This document shows, one piece after another, positions 7,706 to 17,038 of a stretch of 64,000 nt of DNA (position 1 is its first letter; every line of letters begins with the position of its first letter). The notes below the pieces were generated by a model that had not been told where the DNA came from, ran no database searches, and was given only the letters and a program-made list of their open reading frames with translations. Source of the DNA: Stenotrophomonas nematodicola (GTDB taxonomy: Bacteria > Pseudomonadota > Gammaproteobacteria > Xanthomonadales > Xanthomonadaceae); assembly GCF_009467805.1 (NCBI RefSeq), contig NZ_WIAY01000001.1, forward strand, positions 186,001 through 250,000. The letters run 5' to 3'. The position numbers and the translations under genes are program-made.

Positions 7706-8425
7706 ATGTGGGACACTGCCAGTCACGTCATGCTCGACACAGCGGGTGTGGCACCCTTTCTCGGCGTTCAACGCGACGTCGTGGGCGGTAGTGGCGGGAG
7801 CTGGGAGCGCCTGCTGCAGGGCACGCCCCTTGTCAAACGCCGCGTTCGCAGGAAGCAGCACGTCATCCGCGCAGGCCAGCCATTTCGCGGACTGTTCCTG
7901 GTGCAGTCGGGCGTCTTCAAAAGTGCTCTGATCAGTGAGGATGGCCGAGAACGTGTGACGGCGTTCCCGATGCGCGGCGAGCTCCTCGGGCAGGAAGCAC
8001 TGGACCTGGCTGTCTACCCATGCCACGTGACAGCGCTGGACGACGGTGAGGTCTGGGAGCTGCAGCCGTTTCTTCTGCGTCAGTGCATTCCCGGATTCCA
8101 AGAGCGCTTGAGCGGGATGCTCGCCTCGGAGATAAGACGTGACTGGCAATGGATGCTGGCGCTCGGCAGCCTGAATGCCGAGCAGCGGGTGACATCGTTC
8201 CTGCTTGATTACTCCACGCGACTGGCCGAGCGCGGCTTCAGCGCGACACAGATGCTGCTTTGCATGACGCGTGCCGACATCGGCAGTTTCCTTGCCATGC
8301 AGATCGAGACCGTTGTCCGCACGTTGCACAGGTTGCAGGATCAAGGGCTGATCGAGATCAGTCGTTCCCATATCCGCATCGTCGATCTACCGAGCCTTCG
8401 CGCCCAGTCAAAAACACTGAACTGA
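7706..8425 (+). CDS. Crp/Fnr family transcriptional regulator without Fe-S cysteines
   Basis: 239 residues. A cyclic-nucleotide-binding beta-roll (about 40-125: VIRAGQPFRGLFLVQSGVFK, then RGELLGQEAL) is followed by a dimer helix and a winged helix. The recognition helix reads QIETVVRTLHRLQ (residues 199-211), giving the E-x3-R pattern of FNR at 201-205 and so predicting TTGA(T/C) half-sites. Only three cysteines are present (106, 127, 186) and none forms the N-terminal cluster that holds the FNR 4Fe-4S centre, so oxygen sensing of the FNR type is unlikely. A DNR-like haem/NO sensor or another ligand is possible. The ribosome site GGAGG at 7694 fixes the start. It is the best candidate regulator for the five boxes nearby. 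Confidence 0.88.
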   Translation: MWDTASHVMLDTAGVAPFLGVQRDVVGGSGGSWERLLQGTPLVKRRVRRKQHVIRAGQPFRGLFLVQSGVFKSALISEDGRERVTAFPMRGELLGQEALDLAVYPCHVTALDDGEVWELQPFLLRQCIPGFQERLSGMLASEIRRDWQWMLALGSLNAEQRVTSFLLDYSTRLAERGFSATQMLLCMTRADIGSFLAMQIETVVRTLHRLQDQGLIEISRSHIRIVDLPSLRAQSKTLN

Positions 8426-8462
8426 CGTCCTGCTGTGCCGATGTCGCATGCGGGAACCGCCG

Positions 8463-10442
8463 TCAAGCGATCAGTTGCTGGACCGCGAGCAAGAGATCCT
8501 CGCGCCGATACGGCTTGCGTAGCAAGGTGCCGCAGTGCCCGGTGTCGGCATTGATCTCGGGCGCGTCGTCATGGCCCGTGGTCAGGAGTACCGCCAGGCC
8601 CGGCAGCTGCCCGCGCAAGGCAGAGGCCAGCGCATGGCCGTTCGTCGCGCCTCCGAGCATGACGTCACTGAAGACCAGAGCTGTTTCCGGGTGCCTCCGT
8701 GCGATCGCAAGTGCCTCGGCCGCGTCAGATGCTTCCAACGTGACGTAACCGGCAGCCTGGAGAAACGAGACGGCAATCCGTCGCACGCCCGGATCGTCTT
8801 CCACCACCAGGATGGTCTGCCGCGCGCCCTCCACCCGATGTCGCGGGGGCAGCGACCGCTCTGGCTGGGACGTGGCAACCGGGAGGTACATGCTTACCGT
8901 TGTGCCTCGACCGTGGACGGTGTCGATGTGCAACATGCCTCGACTCTGCCTCGTGAAGCCATACACCATGCTGAGGCCAAGTCCGTTCCCTTGACCCATC
9001 GACTTGGTGGTGAAGAAGGGTTCAACCGCGCGCCGAGCGGTACTGGCGGACATGCCCATGCCGTGGTCTGTGATGCTGATGACAATGTAGTGCCCGGCCT
9101 GCAGCTCCTCCATCTCCTGCGGACTGACCCACTGCTCCCCAACCGAGAGCAGTATCTCGCCGTTTCCTGGAAGGGCATCGCGCGCATTCAAGACCACGTT
9201 GACCAATGCTGTCTCAAGCTGGCAGGGATCAACATGCGCAGGCGGGAGGCCGCGGTGGCATTCGATCGTCAGTGAGAATGACTCACCCAAGGTTCGTTGC
9301 AGCATGGTGCCGAGATCATGAACCAGCTGGTGAAGCTTGACCGATTGGGGAGCCAGAGGTTGGCGTCTTGCAAAGGCAAGCAGCTTGGACGTGAGAGATG
9401 CTCCGCGCGCCACGGAGTGGAGGGCGCCTGCGATAAGATCGCGCGCACCCTCGTGAGCGACATACTCGTCATCAAGAAGCTGTAGGCTGCCGGAGATGAT
9501 GGTCAACAGGTTGTTGAAATCGTGCGCGATGCCGCCGGTCAACTGGCCGAGTGCGTCCAGGCGTTGCGCATGGGCGAGTTGCTCCGCCGTTCTGCGGCGC
9601 TGCATTATCGCCGCGACCAGGACTGCGACGCCCTGAATCAGATGAAGGATGTCATGCTGGATCGGTCGCGCATCTGCGGAAAGCACCATCAGAATCCCTG
9701 TCGGGTGGTCGCGGTCACGGAGCAGCGTTGCCGCACCACACGCAAACCCATCACCTGCTTCGGCCAGCAGCTCCAACTGCCCATCATCCAGAATGGTGGC
9801 ACGGTCCGCTGGAAGCGATGCTTGGAGCAGGTCCCAGCGCGACGACAATATGTGGCGAAGGGCCTCACCATTGATCTGTCCGGCAACGCGCACATCGATC
9901 GCATGACCATCCGACTCAGGAAAGGCCAACGCAACTGCGTCGGCCTTGAGTTCATCGATAAGCATGCCAGGCAATGCGCGAACGAGCTGTTGCTCGCTAC
10001 CCGCGTCCAGGGCCATCTGTCCCAACCGTGCAATGAAGGCATCATAGCTGGCCCGCACCAAGGCTTGCCGAACGCGTTGACTCTCAGAGATATCGCGCAC
10101 CGAGGCGAGGAAGTGTCGTCCGTGTGCAGTCTCGATCGGACTCAACGCGATTTCCACCGGAAACTGCTGACCGTTCGCCTTCTGGCCGACCAGCACCTGG
10201 TCGGATTGGCCCATCGGTCGGACGCGCGGGGAAGCCATGTAACCCAGGCGATGCTGAAGATGCCGCCCTCGCGCGTCGGTCGGCATCAGGGCCTCCACAG
10301 CGAGACCAACCAGCCCGTCGTTGCCATAACCGAAAAGACGCTCTGCGTTGCCATTGGCGCGGCTGATACGCCCCTCTGCATCCACCAGCAGCAGCGCGTC
10401 AGGAACGATATCAAACAACTGCGGGAGCATCAGTCCGGTCAC
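8463..10442 (-). CDS. Hybrid sensor histidine kinase (PAS-GAF-HisKA-HATPase-REC)
   Basis: 659 residues and soluble, with no membrane segment seen. Order: a PAS domain at about 5-120 (PDALLLVDAEGRISRANGNAERLFGY); a GAF-like region at about 135-280; the phosphoacceptor GGIAHDFNNLLTI with His307; the ATPase domain with NVVLNARDALP, DHGMGMS and GNGLGLSMVYGF; and a C-terminal receiver at about 535-655 (ILVVEDDPGVRR, the acceptor in VFSDVMLGG, LLRKPYRR). The HDFNNLL motif and terminal receiver mark the FixL/NtrB-like hybrid group. It overlaps the upstream OmpR-type regulator gene by 4 bp, so they form one unit. A cytoplasmic signal, perhaps redox or a small molecule, is inferred from the lack of a periplasmic domain. 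Confidence 0.9.
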   Translation of the reverse strand: MTGLMLPQLFDIVPDALLLVDAEGRISRANGNAERLFGYGNDGLVGLAVEALMPTDARGRHLQHRLGYMASPRVRPMGQSDQVLVGQKANGQQFPVEIALSPIETAHGRHFLASVRDISESQRVRQALVRASYDAFIARLGQMALDAGSEQQLVRALPGMLIDELKADAVALAFPESDGHAIDVRVAGQINGEALRHILSSRWDLLQASLPADRATILDDGQLELLAEAGDGFACGAATLLRDRDHPTGILMVLSADARPIQHDILHLIQGVAVLVAAIMQRRRTAEQLAHAQRLDALGQLTGGIAHDFNNLLTIISGSLQLLDDEYVAHEGARDLIAGALHSVARGASLTSKLLAFARRQPLAPQSVKLHQLVHDLGTMLQRTLGESFSLTIECHRGLPPAHVDPCQLETALVNVVLNARDALPGNGEILLSVGEQWVSPQEMEELQAGHYIVISITDHGMGMSASTARRAVEPFFTTKSMGQGNGLGLSMVYGFTRQSRGMLHIDTVHGRGTTVSMYLPVATSQPERSLPPRHRVEGARQTILVVEDDPGVRRIAVSFLQAAGYVTLEASDAAEALAIARRHPETALVFSDVMLGGATNGHALASALRGQLPGLAVLLTTGHDDAPEINADTGHCGTLLRKPYRREDLLLAVQQLIA

Positions 10443-11158
10443 ATCGACACGCTGGCAGCCAACCGATAGCCGACCCCTCGACTCGCCTGGATCAGCTGAG
10501 GCTGCGACGGATCACGCTCAAGCTTGCGCCTCAGCCTGCCGATGTGGACGTCGATAGCACGATCGAACGGGCCCGCGTCGCGTCCGTGTAGCGCGTTCAT
10601 CAGCTGATCTCTGCTCTGTACCTTGCCGGCGGCTTGAACCAGCGCGTAAAGCAGATCGAACTCAGCCGACGTCAAGCGGATCGCATTGCCCTCACGATCA
10701 AATACAACCCGCGCAGACGCGTCGAGGAGCAACCCGTCAAAGCGCAACACATGTCCGGCTGGGACCAGAGGGCGCTGTGCCCGCCGCAGCACCGAATGTA
10801 TGCGGGCCAGCAGCTCGCGGTAGTCGAACGGCTTGGCGACATAGTCATCGGCACCGAGCTCAAGGCCCACGACTCTATCCACCGAGTCGCCTCGGCCGGT
10901 CACCACGATGACGGGAATCTGGGAGGACTGACGTCGCAGCATCGTCAACCCATCCCCATCGGGCAGGCCGAGGTCGAGCAGGATCAGATCCACCACCTCG
11001 CGGGACAGCCATTGCTCCGCCGCCGCAACGCCCGCGGCCATGTGGCACTCAATGCCGTGATTCTGCAGGAAGCGGGCCGTGAGGCCGGCAACGGCAGCAT
11101 CGTCTTCGACCAGGAGGATGCGTGGCCGGGCGATCAGGGGTCGTTCGAGTACTGCCAT
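10439..11158 (-). CDS. OmpR-family response regulator
   Basis: 239 residues from ATG 11158, preceded by GAAGGG seven bases upstream; an in-frame TTG at 11185 is a weaker start. The receiver shows RILLVEDDAAV, the phosphoacceptor in LILLDLGLPDGDG, and the lysine in YVAKPFDYREL. The winged helix ends with AIDVHIGRLRRKLE and ASRGVGYRLA. Its last four bases overlap the start of the hybrid kinase. Phosphorelay from that kinase is the natural reading, although a kinase that already carries its own receiver may use it as a regulator rather than a relay step. The target genes are unknown. Confidence 0.9.
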   Translation of the reverse strand: MAVLERPLIARPRILLVEDDAAVAGLTARFLQNHGIECHMAAGVAAAEQWLSREVVDLILLDLGLPDGDGLTMLRRQSSQIPVIVVTGRGDSVDRVVGLELGADDYVAKPFDYRELLARIHSVLRRAQRPLVPAGHVLRFDGLLLDASARVVFDREGNAIRLTSAEFDLLYALVQAAGKVQSRDQLMNALHGRDAGPFDRAIDVHIGRLRRKLERDPSQPQLIQASRGVGYRLAASVSM

Positions 11159-11277
11159 CGACGCGCCCTTCAAGCATGGTTTCAATGATCATACCCTCGG
11201 CTGACGGCGGCACACGGCACGCCCCTCATTCATCTTTGCGAAGACTCAAGGGTAGTCCGGCACGGTTGAAACACCCC

Positions 11278-12690
11278 TCATGACGTGTCCCGGGCGTGTG
11301 GCGAGGCGCTGGCATGCAGTCTCACAGTCACCTTCAACCCGTTGAGGCATTGCGACGTGCCAAGGCTGATCTCCCCGCCATGCGCGTCCAATGTCTCCTG
11401 GACGATGGACAGGCCCAATCCGCTGCCCTCCGCGCCACTTCCGATCACCCGGTAGAAGCGGTCGAAGACGCGGTCCTGCAGATCGTTGGGAATGCCAGGT
11501 CCAGAGTCTTCCACCGTGAGTACGCAGTGTTCCCCCGTCTGTTCGGTAGACACCACCACGACGCCATGCTCGGGTGTGTAGCGGATGGCGTTCTCCACGA
11601 GGTTGCGAACCAGCAAGCCCAGCGAGAACTCGTCACCGAAGACGTTGGCGTTGTCGAGAACGAGATTCATGACCTGACGCTTGGACGCGGCCAAGCCCCG
11701 GAGCTCTTCAACCTCGCTGCTCACCAGGGCGTCCAGACTCAGCTTGCGAAACGCGTCCTTGCCGATACCGCGCTCGGTCCGGCTCAGCGACAGCAGTTGC
11801 GATACCAGTCGTTCGACACGCTCTACTCCTCGCGCAAGCAACCGCTGTGACTCCTGGCGCTCTTCATCCAGCGTGGCGAGGCGTGCATTGTCTGCGTGAA
11901 CCTTGACCGCACTGATGGGCGTGCGCAGCTCATGCGCAGCGTCTGCGATGAAGCGGCGCTCGCGCGCCAACGCGAGATCGAGTCGCTGCAGCAGCTCGTT
12001 GACCGCGCGAACCAGGCCGTGGACCTCCTCCGGGAGCTGGGTGTCATCCAAGGGCGTCATGCGGTCGGGATCGCGCTCACCGATGTCCGTGGAGACTTTC
12101 CGCAACGAGCGCGTCGCCCAGGCGACCGTCAGCCAGATCACCACGGCCATCACCGGAAGCGCAAACAACAGCGGCAGCAGCGTGCCGATGGCAATGTCCT
12201 CGGCCAGTTCCTGGCGGATGTCCGAACGCTCGGCGGACTGAAACCATCGACCCTGTGGCGAGCGCAGCGTGAACGTGCGCCACTGCGCCCCGTCAATATC
12301 GACATCCGCGTAGCCCGGCGACAGGCTCGCCATTGGGGCAGTGGGCGCACTGTCCGATCGAAGGAGCAGGCGACCCTCCGGCGTCCATATCTGAAAAGCC
12401 AGCTTGTTCTCGTAGGCATGCCCGTCTTTGAAGGCCAGTGCCTCGCCCACGCCCTCGGCGCGCCCGTGCCAACCGCGCAGGACGATGGGGTCGCCAGGGA
12501 ACGCGCTCAGATCGCTGAGCGGCTCGTCCACCAGGCTCAACAGCACCCGTGAGGACTGCACCAGCCGGGCGTCGAACATCTCCCCGGCCTCCTGCAACCC
12601 GGCCCGGTAGCTCAGGCCGGCCGCCAGCAGCATGAGCAGGGAGAGCACGCCCAGCAACACTACCAGCAGGCGGCGACGGATGGACGTCAT
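11278..12690 (-). CDS. Sensor histidine kinase, QseC/PmrB-like
   Basis: 470 residues. TM1 is at about 7-27 (LLVVLLGVLSLLMLLAAGL), followed by a periplasmic domain of about 140 residues and TM2 at about 168-190 (LLPLLFALPVMAVVIWLTVAWA). Then come HAMP, the HisKA motif DAAHELRTPISAV and the ATPase motifs NLVENAIRYTP, DSGPGIP and GSGLGLSIV. The periplasmic region resembles the 2CSK-type sensor of QseC/PmrB kinases. It is the last gene of the seven-gene operon starting at 17715 and overlaps its response regulator by 4 bp. Because it shares a transcript with the biosynthetic genes, it probably senses something linked to the envelope or to the operon's product. Confidence 0.92.
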   Translation of the reverse strand: MTSIRRRLLVVLLGVLSLLMLLAAGLSYRAGLQEAGEMFDARLVQSSRVLLSLVDEPLSDLSAFPGDPIVLRGWHGRAEGVGEALAFKDGHAYENKLAFQIWTPEGRLLLRSDSAPTAPMASLSPGYADVDIDGAQWRTFTLRSPQGRWFQSAERSDIRQELAEDIAIGTLLPLLFALPVMAVVIWLTVAWATRSLRKVSTDIGERDPDRMTPLDDTQLPEEVHGLVRAVNELLQRLDLALARERRFIADAAHELRTPISAVKVHADNARLATLDEERQESQRLLARGVERVERLVSQLLSLSRTERGIGKDAFRKLSLDALVSSEVEELRGLAASKRQVMNLVLDNANVFGDEFSLGLLVRNLVENAIRYTPEHGVVVVSTEQTGEHCVLTVEDSGPGIPNDLQDRVFDRFYRVIGSGAEGSGLGLSIVQETLDAHGGEISLGTSQCLNGLKVTVRLHASASPHARDTS

Positions 12691-13361
12691 GCAGCCGCAT
12701 CCGAGGGGTCACCCAAGGCGTAGCCGATTCCCCGCACGGTGCGGATGATGCCGGGATCCAGTTTCCTGCGCAGTTGGTGGACATGCACATCGACGGCATT
12801 GCTCGCCACGTCCTCATCCCAGCCATACAGGTGCTGCTGGATGGTCTCGCGCCCAAGCGGCCTGCCGCGTTGTTCCATGAGCAGTCTCAACAGAGCGAAC
12901 TCCCTGCGGGTCAGGTCCAGCGCGTGCCCCTTCCAGACAGCGGTCAGGCGGGCCGGGTCCAGGCACAGCGCACCGGCCTCCAGAGTCGGTGCTGCACGCC
13001 CCACGCTGCGGCGGAGCAGGGCGCGGACGCGGGCAAGCAGTTCGGGGGTGTCAAACGGCTTGCCCAGATAGTCGTCCGCACCCACGTCCAGCCCCAGGGT
13101 GCGGTCAGCCGCCCGCTCGCGGGCGCTGAGGACCAGGATGGGGACGTTGCCGCCCGCTGCGCGCACCTTCCGGATGACCTCGATCCCGTCCAGCCGTGGC
13201 AAGCCCAGGTCGAGGATGACCAGGTCGATGTCGCCGTCGCCGATGGCGGTCAGCGCGGCGGCACCATCCTGCACCCAGTCCACGGCATAGGCAGCGCGGC
13301 GCAAAGCAGTCCGGATGCCTTCACCCAGTGATGCGTCGTCTTCGGCGAGCAGAATGCGCAT
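12687..13361 (-). CDS. OmpR-family response regulator, QseB/PmrA-like
   Basis: 224 residues, the compact size of QseB/PmrA/TctD regulators. It opens MRILLAEDDASLGEGI; the phosphoacceptor is in LVILDLGLPRLDG; YLGKPFDTPELLARVRALLRR follows. The winged helix includes LTRREFALLRLLMEQRG and NAVDVHVHQLRRKL, ending VRGIGYALGDP. This subfamily binds direct repeats of CTTAA-like half-sites spaced 11 bp, and exactly such repeats lie upstream of the operon's first gene, so autoregulation is likely. The gene follows the TPR gene by 24 bp. Confidence 0.92.
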   Translation of the reverse strand: MRILLAEDDASLGEGIRTALRRAAYAVDWVQDGAAALTAIGDGDIDLVILDLGLPRLDGIEVIRKVRAAGGNVPILVLSARERAADRTLGLDVGADDYLGKPFDTPELLARVRALLRRSVGRAAPTLEAGALCLDPARLTAVWKGHALDLTRREFALLRLLMEQRGRPLGRETIQQHLYGWDEDVASNAVDVHVHQLRRKLDPGIIRTVRGIGYALGDPSDAAA

Positions 13362-13385
13362 GCAGGCAGTCTCGTCGTCCCGGAT

Positions 13386-14054
13386 TCACTTGGCAAGGTG
13401 GGCCCGGACCTCCTTGAGTTTGGCGGACGCTTCGGCCCGGCGTCCTGCATCGGCGATGTCACGGCCGGGGCGGGCAGGTGCAGCAAGCGCCTTCTCGAAG
13501 GCTGCCTGGGCGCCGTGCCAGTCCTTCTGGTCGCGCAGGAAGTCGCCGTAGAAGTAGTTGGCATCGATGCCGGTCGGGTCGACGACCAACCCCTTCTTCA
13601 GCATGGCCGCCGCGGTTTCGTCATTGCCGAACCCCAGTGGCCACCCGGGAACCTGGTAGTAGAGGGCGCCCAGGCTGGTATAGGCCGCCCCCTGCAGTGC
13701 GTTGGGGTCCATCTTCAGGGCAGCCTCGAAGTCCGCGCGTGCCTGCTTGACCAGACTGAGCGCCCCCATGCCCCCCTTCTCGCCGGCGAGACTGGAAAGG
13801 ACGATACCTTCCCAGATCAGTGCGCTGGCATTCCGTGGCTCGGTCTGCCGGGTCTTCGCCGCCTGACTGGCCAGCGCCTCGAACGCGGCCTGTCGTTGCG
13901 GCTTGCTGGTCTGGTAGTTGATCTGGGCCCAGCGGTCCCGCAACTGGGCAACCGTCATGGGCGTTCCTTGCTCGGCGGCACAGGCAATGCCGACCAACAT
14001 GACCAACGCGCTGATGAGCAGGATGAACATGGCTTTACCGTGACGTTGCTTCAT
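13386..14054 (-). CDS. Exported TPR-repeat protein
   Basis: 222 residues from ATG 14054 (MKQRHGKAMFILLISALVMLVGIACAAE), a clear signal peptide ending at an Ala-x-Ala-like or Cys-Ala-Ala site. The mature part has helical repeats consistent with TPRs, for example ADFEAALKMDPNALQGAAYTSLGALYYQ and then DANYFYGDFLRDQKDWHGAQAAFEKALAA. The gene overlaps the end of the SDR gene by 20 bp, so translation is coupled. A periplasmic scaffold or chaperone for the operon is inferred; no catalytic residues are seen. If the Cys before AA is lipidated it would be a lipoprotein, but the lipobox VGIAC is only fair. Confidence 0.75.
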   Translation of the reverse strand: MKQRHGKAMFILLISALVMLVGIACAAEQGTPMTVAQLRDRWAQINYQTSKPQRQAAFEALASQAAKTRQTEPRNASALIWEGIVLSSLAGEKGGMGALSLVKQARADFEAALKMDPNALQGAAYTSLGALYYQVPGWPLGFGNDETAAAMLKKGLVVDPTGIDANYFYGDFLRDQKDWHGAQAAFEKALAAPARPGRDIADAGRRAEASAKLKEVRAHLAK

Positions 14055-14874
14055 GGGAGGAGTCCTCGTGGATGGGCTGCGCTTGCGAGGCGTGGCGCCT
14101 GATGATGGGAAGCTGGGCGCGCAGGCTGCGGTCGACCAGCGCGGGGAACATGCCGTTGATGCGGGCGAACAGCTTTTCCGGCCATCCGAGCTGGCGGCGC
14201 CGATCGCCTTGGCCGATGGCGTGGACAAGCGCACGGGCCACCGCCTCCGGAGCATCGCTGCCCACCTTGAGCTCTGCGTTGAGGGCATCGACGGCAGGCG
14301 TATTGAAGGCGGTGCGCGTGGCGCGCGGAGAGAGATACTGGAAGCTCAGGCCGGTGCCGTCGTGCTCACGGGCGAGCGCCTCCATGAGGCCGCGAAGGCC
14401 GAATTTGCTGGCGCTGTAGGTGGCAAATCCGGCGAAGCCGATGCTGCCGAAGGTGGAGCCGATGGCCACGACGCTGGCCTGCTCGTGGCGGCGCAGTACG
14501 GGAAGAAGGGCGTGGATCAGCAGGGCGGAGCCGACCAGGTTGGTCTGCAACAGATGCTCCAGCGCATCGGGATGCTGGTCTTCGAACAGCCCGAACGCGC
14601 TCTGGGCGTGGCCGAGCACCAGGACGGACGGGGGCGCATCGGCCTGTCGGATCGCAGCAAGCAGGTGCGAACGGCCCAGTGACGTGGACAGGTCGGCGAC
14701 CACGGTGTGCACGCGCCCCATCGGCAGCCCTGCGGCAAGGGCGGTGAGGCGACTGCGGCTGCGCCCGACGGCCAGGATCGAGGCGCCCGCGTGGACCAGC
14801 GCGTGACACAGCGCCACGCCGATGCCGCCGCTGGCGCCGGTGACGATGACGGTCCTGCCGGCAAGGTTCATCAC
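14035..14874 (-). CDS. Short-chain dehydrogenase/reductase in the hemolysin-type operon
   Basis: 279 residues. The dinucleotide loop TGASGGIG follows MNLAGRTVIV, and the active-site pattern includes a Ser near GSTFGSIG and YSASK. The C-terminus (VARALVHAIGQGDRRRQLGWPEKLFARINGMFP) is the type seen in SDRs that act on lipids or long-chain carbonyls. It overlaps its upstream neighbour (heme-oxygenase-fold enzyme) by 4 bp. With an acyl-activating ligase and a putative oxidase before it, a step on a fatty acyl or aldehyde intermediate is a reasonable inference. The exact substrate is unknown. Confidence 0.88.
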   Translation of the reverse strand: MMNLAGRTVIVTGASGGIGVALCHALVHAGASILAVGRSRSRLTALAAGLPMGRVHTVVADLSTSLGRSHLLAAIRQADAPPSVLVLGHAQSAFGLFEDQHPDALEHLLQTNLVGSALLIHALLPVLRRHEQASVVAIGSTFGSIGFAGFATYSASKFGLRGLMEALAREHDGTGLSFQYLSPRATRTAFNTPAVDALNAELKVGSDAPEAVARALVHAIGQGDRRRQLGWPEKLFARINGMFPALVDRSLRAQLPIIRRHASQAQPIHEDSSHEATSR

Positions 14875-15545
14875 GCGGCCTCCGCCCAGCGCACGCCGTT
14901 CGGGCGAAGCGTGCGGAAGATGTCCCCGTACAGCACGTAGAAACGCCGGGCGGCGTGGATGACGGCCTGTTGATCAGACGGATCGTCCAGGCGGTCCATC
15001 AGCCCTTCGAAGAAACCGACATGCTCGATGTCCAGATCGCCGTGGGACAGCAGGTAGCTGAAGGCGTTGCGCGGCAGGTCGAGCGAGGACTGGATCGTGT
15101 TGGCTGCGCGGGTTGCCAGCGCAACACTGGTTCCCTCCAGCACCAGGACCATGCCGAAGAAGCCGACCGGGTTGCCGCGGTGGATGGTGTCGTACGCATA
15201 GCTGACCATCAGCTCGGTCGCCAGTGAGGGACGGCTGGCGGCGGCTTCGGCGCGGTCGGCACCGCAGGCCGCCAGGTCGTCCAGCACCCACTCCTGGTGG
15301 CCGATCTCTTCTTCGATGTACTCACCAATGGCCGTGCGCAACCATTCCAGCCGGGCCGGCAGGCGCGCCCCGCAGGCCATCAGCAACGGGACGGTGTGCC
15401 GCACGTGGTGGTAAGCCTGTCCGAGAAAAGCGACGTAATCTTCGCGGGCGATCTGCCCCCCCAGCGCGGACTGGATGATAGGCACGGAGATCAGGGTGGC
15501 CCGTTCCTGCTGGGTCTGGGCGAGCAGTTCGGAATGGAAACTCAT
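14871..15545 (-). CDS. Heme-oxygenase-fold iron enzyme (TenA/PqqC/HDO-like)
   Basis: 224 residues, all helical. Likely metal ligands appear in the order used by heme-oxygenase-like diiron oxidases: HH at 46-47, ExxH in YIEEEIGHQEW (Glu80, His83), Glu137 in LVLEGTS, and a late DLDIEHVGFFEG (Asp172, His175). Such enzymes include TenA, PqqC and the diiron oxidases UndA and SznF, which cleave C-C bonds or oxidise amines. The gene is flanked by 4-bp overlaps with an AMP-forming ligase and an SDR. That context suggests oxidation of an acyl or amino substrate, which is inference. If metal is not bound, a TenA-like hydrolase is the alternative. Confidence 0.75.
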   Translation of the reverse strand: MSFHSELLAQTQQERATLISVPIIQSALGGQIAREDYVAFLGQAYHHVRHTVPLLMACGARLPARLEWLRTAIGEYIEEEIGHQEWVLDDLAACGADRAEAAASRPSLATELMVSYAYDTIHRGNPVGFFGMVLVLEGTSVALATRAANTIQSSLDLPRNAFSYLLSHGDLDIEHVGFFEGLMDRLDDPSDQQAVIHAARRFYVLYGDIFRTLRPNGVRWAEAA

Positions 15546-17038
15546 GCGGATACTCCCGTGGAAGGAACGGCGGCGGGACGGCGATAGCTCGCATCGACCT
15601 CGGCCTGGAAATGGGACAGGATGGCGTCGCGGCGTGGGCGTCCGTTGGGGGTAAGCAGCCCGGCGCTGGCAGAGAACGGCGCCGGTGCCCGCACGATGCG
15701 CGAGACGCGTGCGTAGTCGGGCAGACCTGCGTTGACCTGGGCCACGGCGCGGGCGAGGGCGGCATCGTCAAGGTCGGCACGACGCGGCACCAGCACGGCG
15801 ACGTTGTCGGCCTGTGCTTCGCCCCATACCACCGCCTGGGCCAGGTCCGGATGGGAGAGCAGCTCGCTCTCCACCCATTCGGGTGAGACATTGCGGCCAA
15901 ACGCGGTAATGAAGACATTCTTGCGGCGGCCCGTGACGTGGACGAATCCGTCAGCGTCCACGTGGCCAAGATCACCTGTACGGATCGGCCCGTCCGGGAG
16001 CGGTTCCGACCCCAGGTAGCCCAGCGCACGTGCCCCCTCGACCTGGAGTTCACCGTCGACAACGGCGACGCGGGCGTGTGGCAGCGCTTTGCCGACACTG
16101 CCGTCCCGGCTGGCGTCGGGTCGGTTGAGGCAGACCACCGAGGCACACTCGGTCAGCCCGTAGCCTTCAAACACCGGCAGACCGAGCGCCCGGGCGCGTG
16201 CCAGCAGTCCCGGCCCCACGCGCCCACCCCCGACGGCGATATAGCGCAGCGAGGCGGGCAGGGGAGCACCACTTTCGGCGGCCATCACCACCGCAAGCAA
16301 CAGCTGGGGCACTAGGATGACGCTCTCCGGCTGGTAGCGGTGCAGACACCGCAGCAGCGTCGGTACATCCAGGCCCGAGGCGCCGGTGTAGCCGATCTCC
16401 GCCAGCGACGGGAGCGCGATCTGCGCGTCCGACAGCAGCGTTGCATACAGCCCGGCAACGTTCTCCAGCAGCGTGGAGAGCGGCATCAGGCAGAGGTGGC
16501 GGCGCGGTGCAATCGACGACGAGGCCTGCACCAGTGAACTGGCGACTGTAAGCAGCGTGTCGCCTGACAGGCACACGCCCTTGGGGCGGCCGGTCGTGCC
16601 GGAGGTGTAGGTCACGCATGCCGTGCCGGCGGGAAGGCCGACCGGAGCCGCCGCCTCAGTCCGCCACTGGGCGAGCATCCCGCCATCCAAGGTCTCCAGT
16701 GCGCCCATGCTGCCGGGTGGCGCTGGCGCACCGCCGGCGGTGACAACACAGTGGGCACTGCTGGACGCCAGCGCATGAGCAATCTGCTCAGGAGAGAAAA
16801 ACGTGGGCAACGGCACATGCACGCCGCCGAGCTCGCGCACGGCAAGATCCAGAACCAGCCAGTGAATGCCGTTGTCCAGCCGGCTTGCGACGCGGTCGAT
16901 GCCCTGCAGGTCCAGTCGATCAGCCAATCGCACTGCGCGCTGCCGGATCTGCTCATCTCCAACCTCCGCACCGGAGATGAGCACGCGCGCCTTGCGTCCG
17001 CCGAGACCGGCGATCAGGGGAGAGGTCGGCGCGGTCAT
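15542..17038 (-). CDS. AMP-forming acyl ligase (ANL superfamily)
   Basis: 498 residues from ATG 17038, which overlaps the stop of the upstream gene as ATGA. Core motifs are present: VTYTSGTTGRPKGVCL (phosphate loop), EGYGLTEC, RTGDLG and GRRKNVFITAFGRNVSPEW. The C-terminal catalytic motif is LTPNGRPRRDAI, where an Arg sits at the usual Lys of G-K, so adenylation may be slower or altered. The family activates carboxylic acids as acyl-AMP and transfers them to CoA or a carrier. It is shorter than FadD (about 560) and lacks an obvious fused domain. It probably supplies an activated fatty or aryl acid to the next two enzymes. Confidence 0.87.
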   Translation of the reverse strand: MTAPTSPLIAGLGGRKARVLISGAEVGDEQIRQRAVRLADRLDLQGIDRVASRLDNGIHWLVLDLAVRELGGVHVPLPTFFSPEQIAHALASSSAHCVVTAGGAPAPPGSMGALETLDGGMLAQWRTEAAAPVGLPAGTACVTYTSGTTGRPKGVCLSGDTLLTVASSLVQASSSIAPRRHLCLMPLSTLLENVAGLYATLLSDAQIALPSLAEIGYTGASGLDVPTLLRCLHRYQPESVILVPQLLLAVVMAAESGAPLPASLRYIAVGGGRVGPGLLARARALGLPVFEGYGLTECASVVCLNRPDASRDGSVGKALPHARVAVVDGELQVEGARALGYLGSEPLPDGPIRTGDLGHVDADGFVHVTGRRKNVFITAFGRNVSPEWVESELLSHPDLAQAVVWGEAQADNVAVLVPRRADLDDAALARAVAQVNAGLPDYARVSRIVRAPAPFSASAGLLTPNGRPRRDAILSHFQAEVDASYRRPAAVPSTGVSA

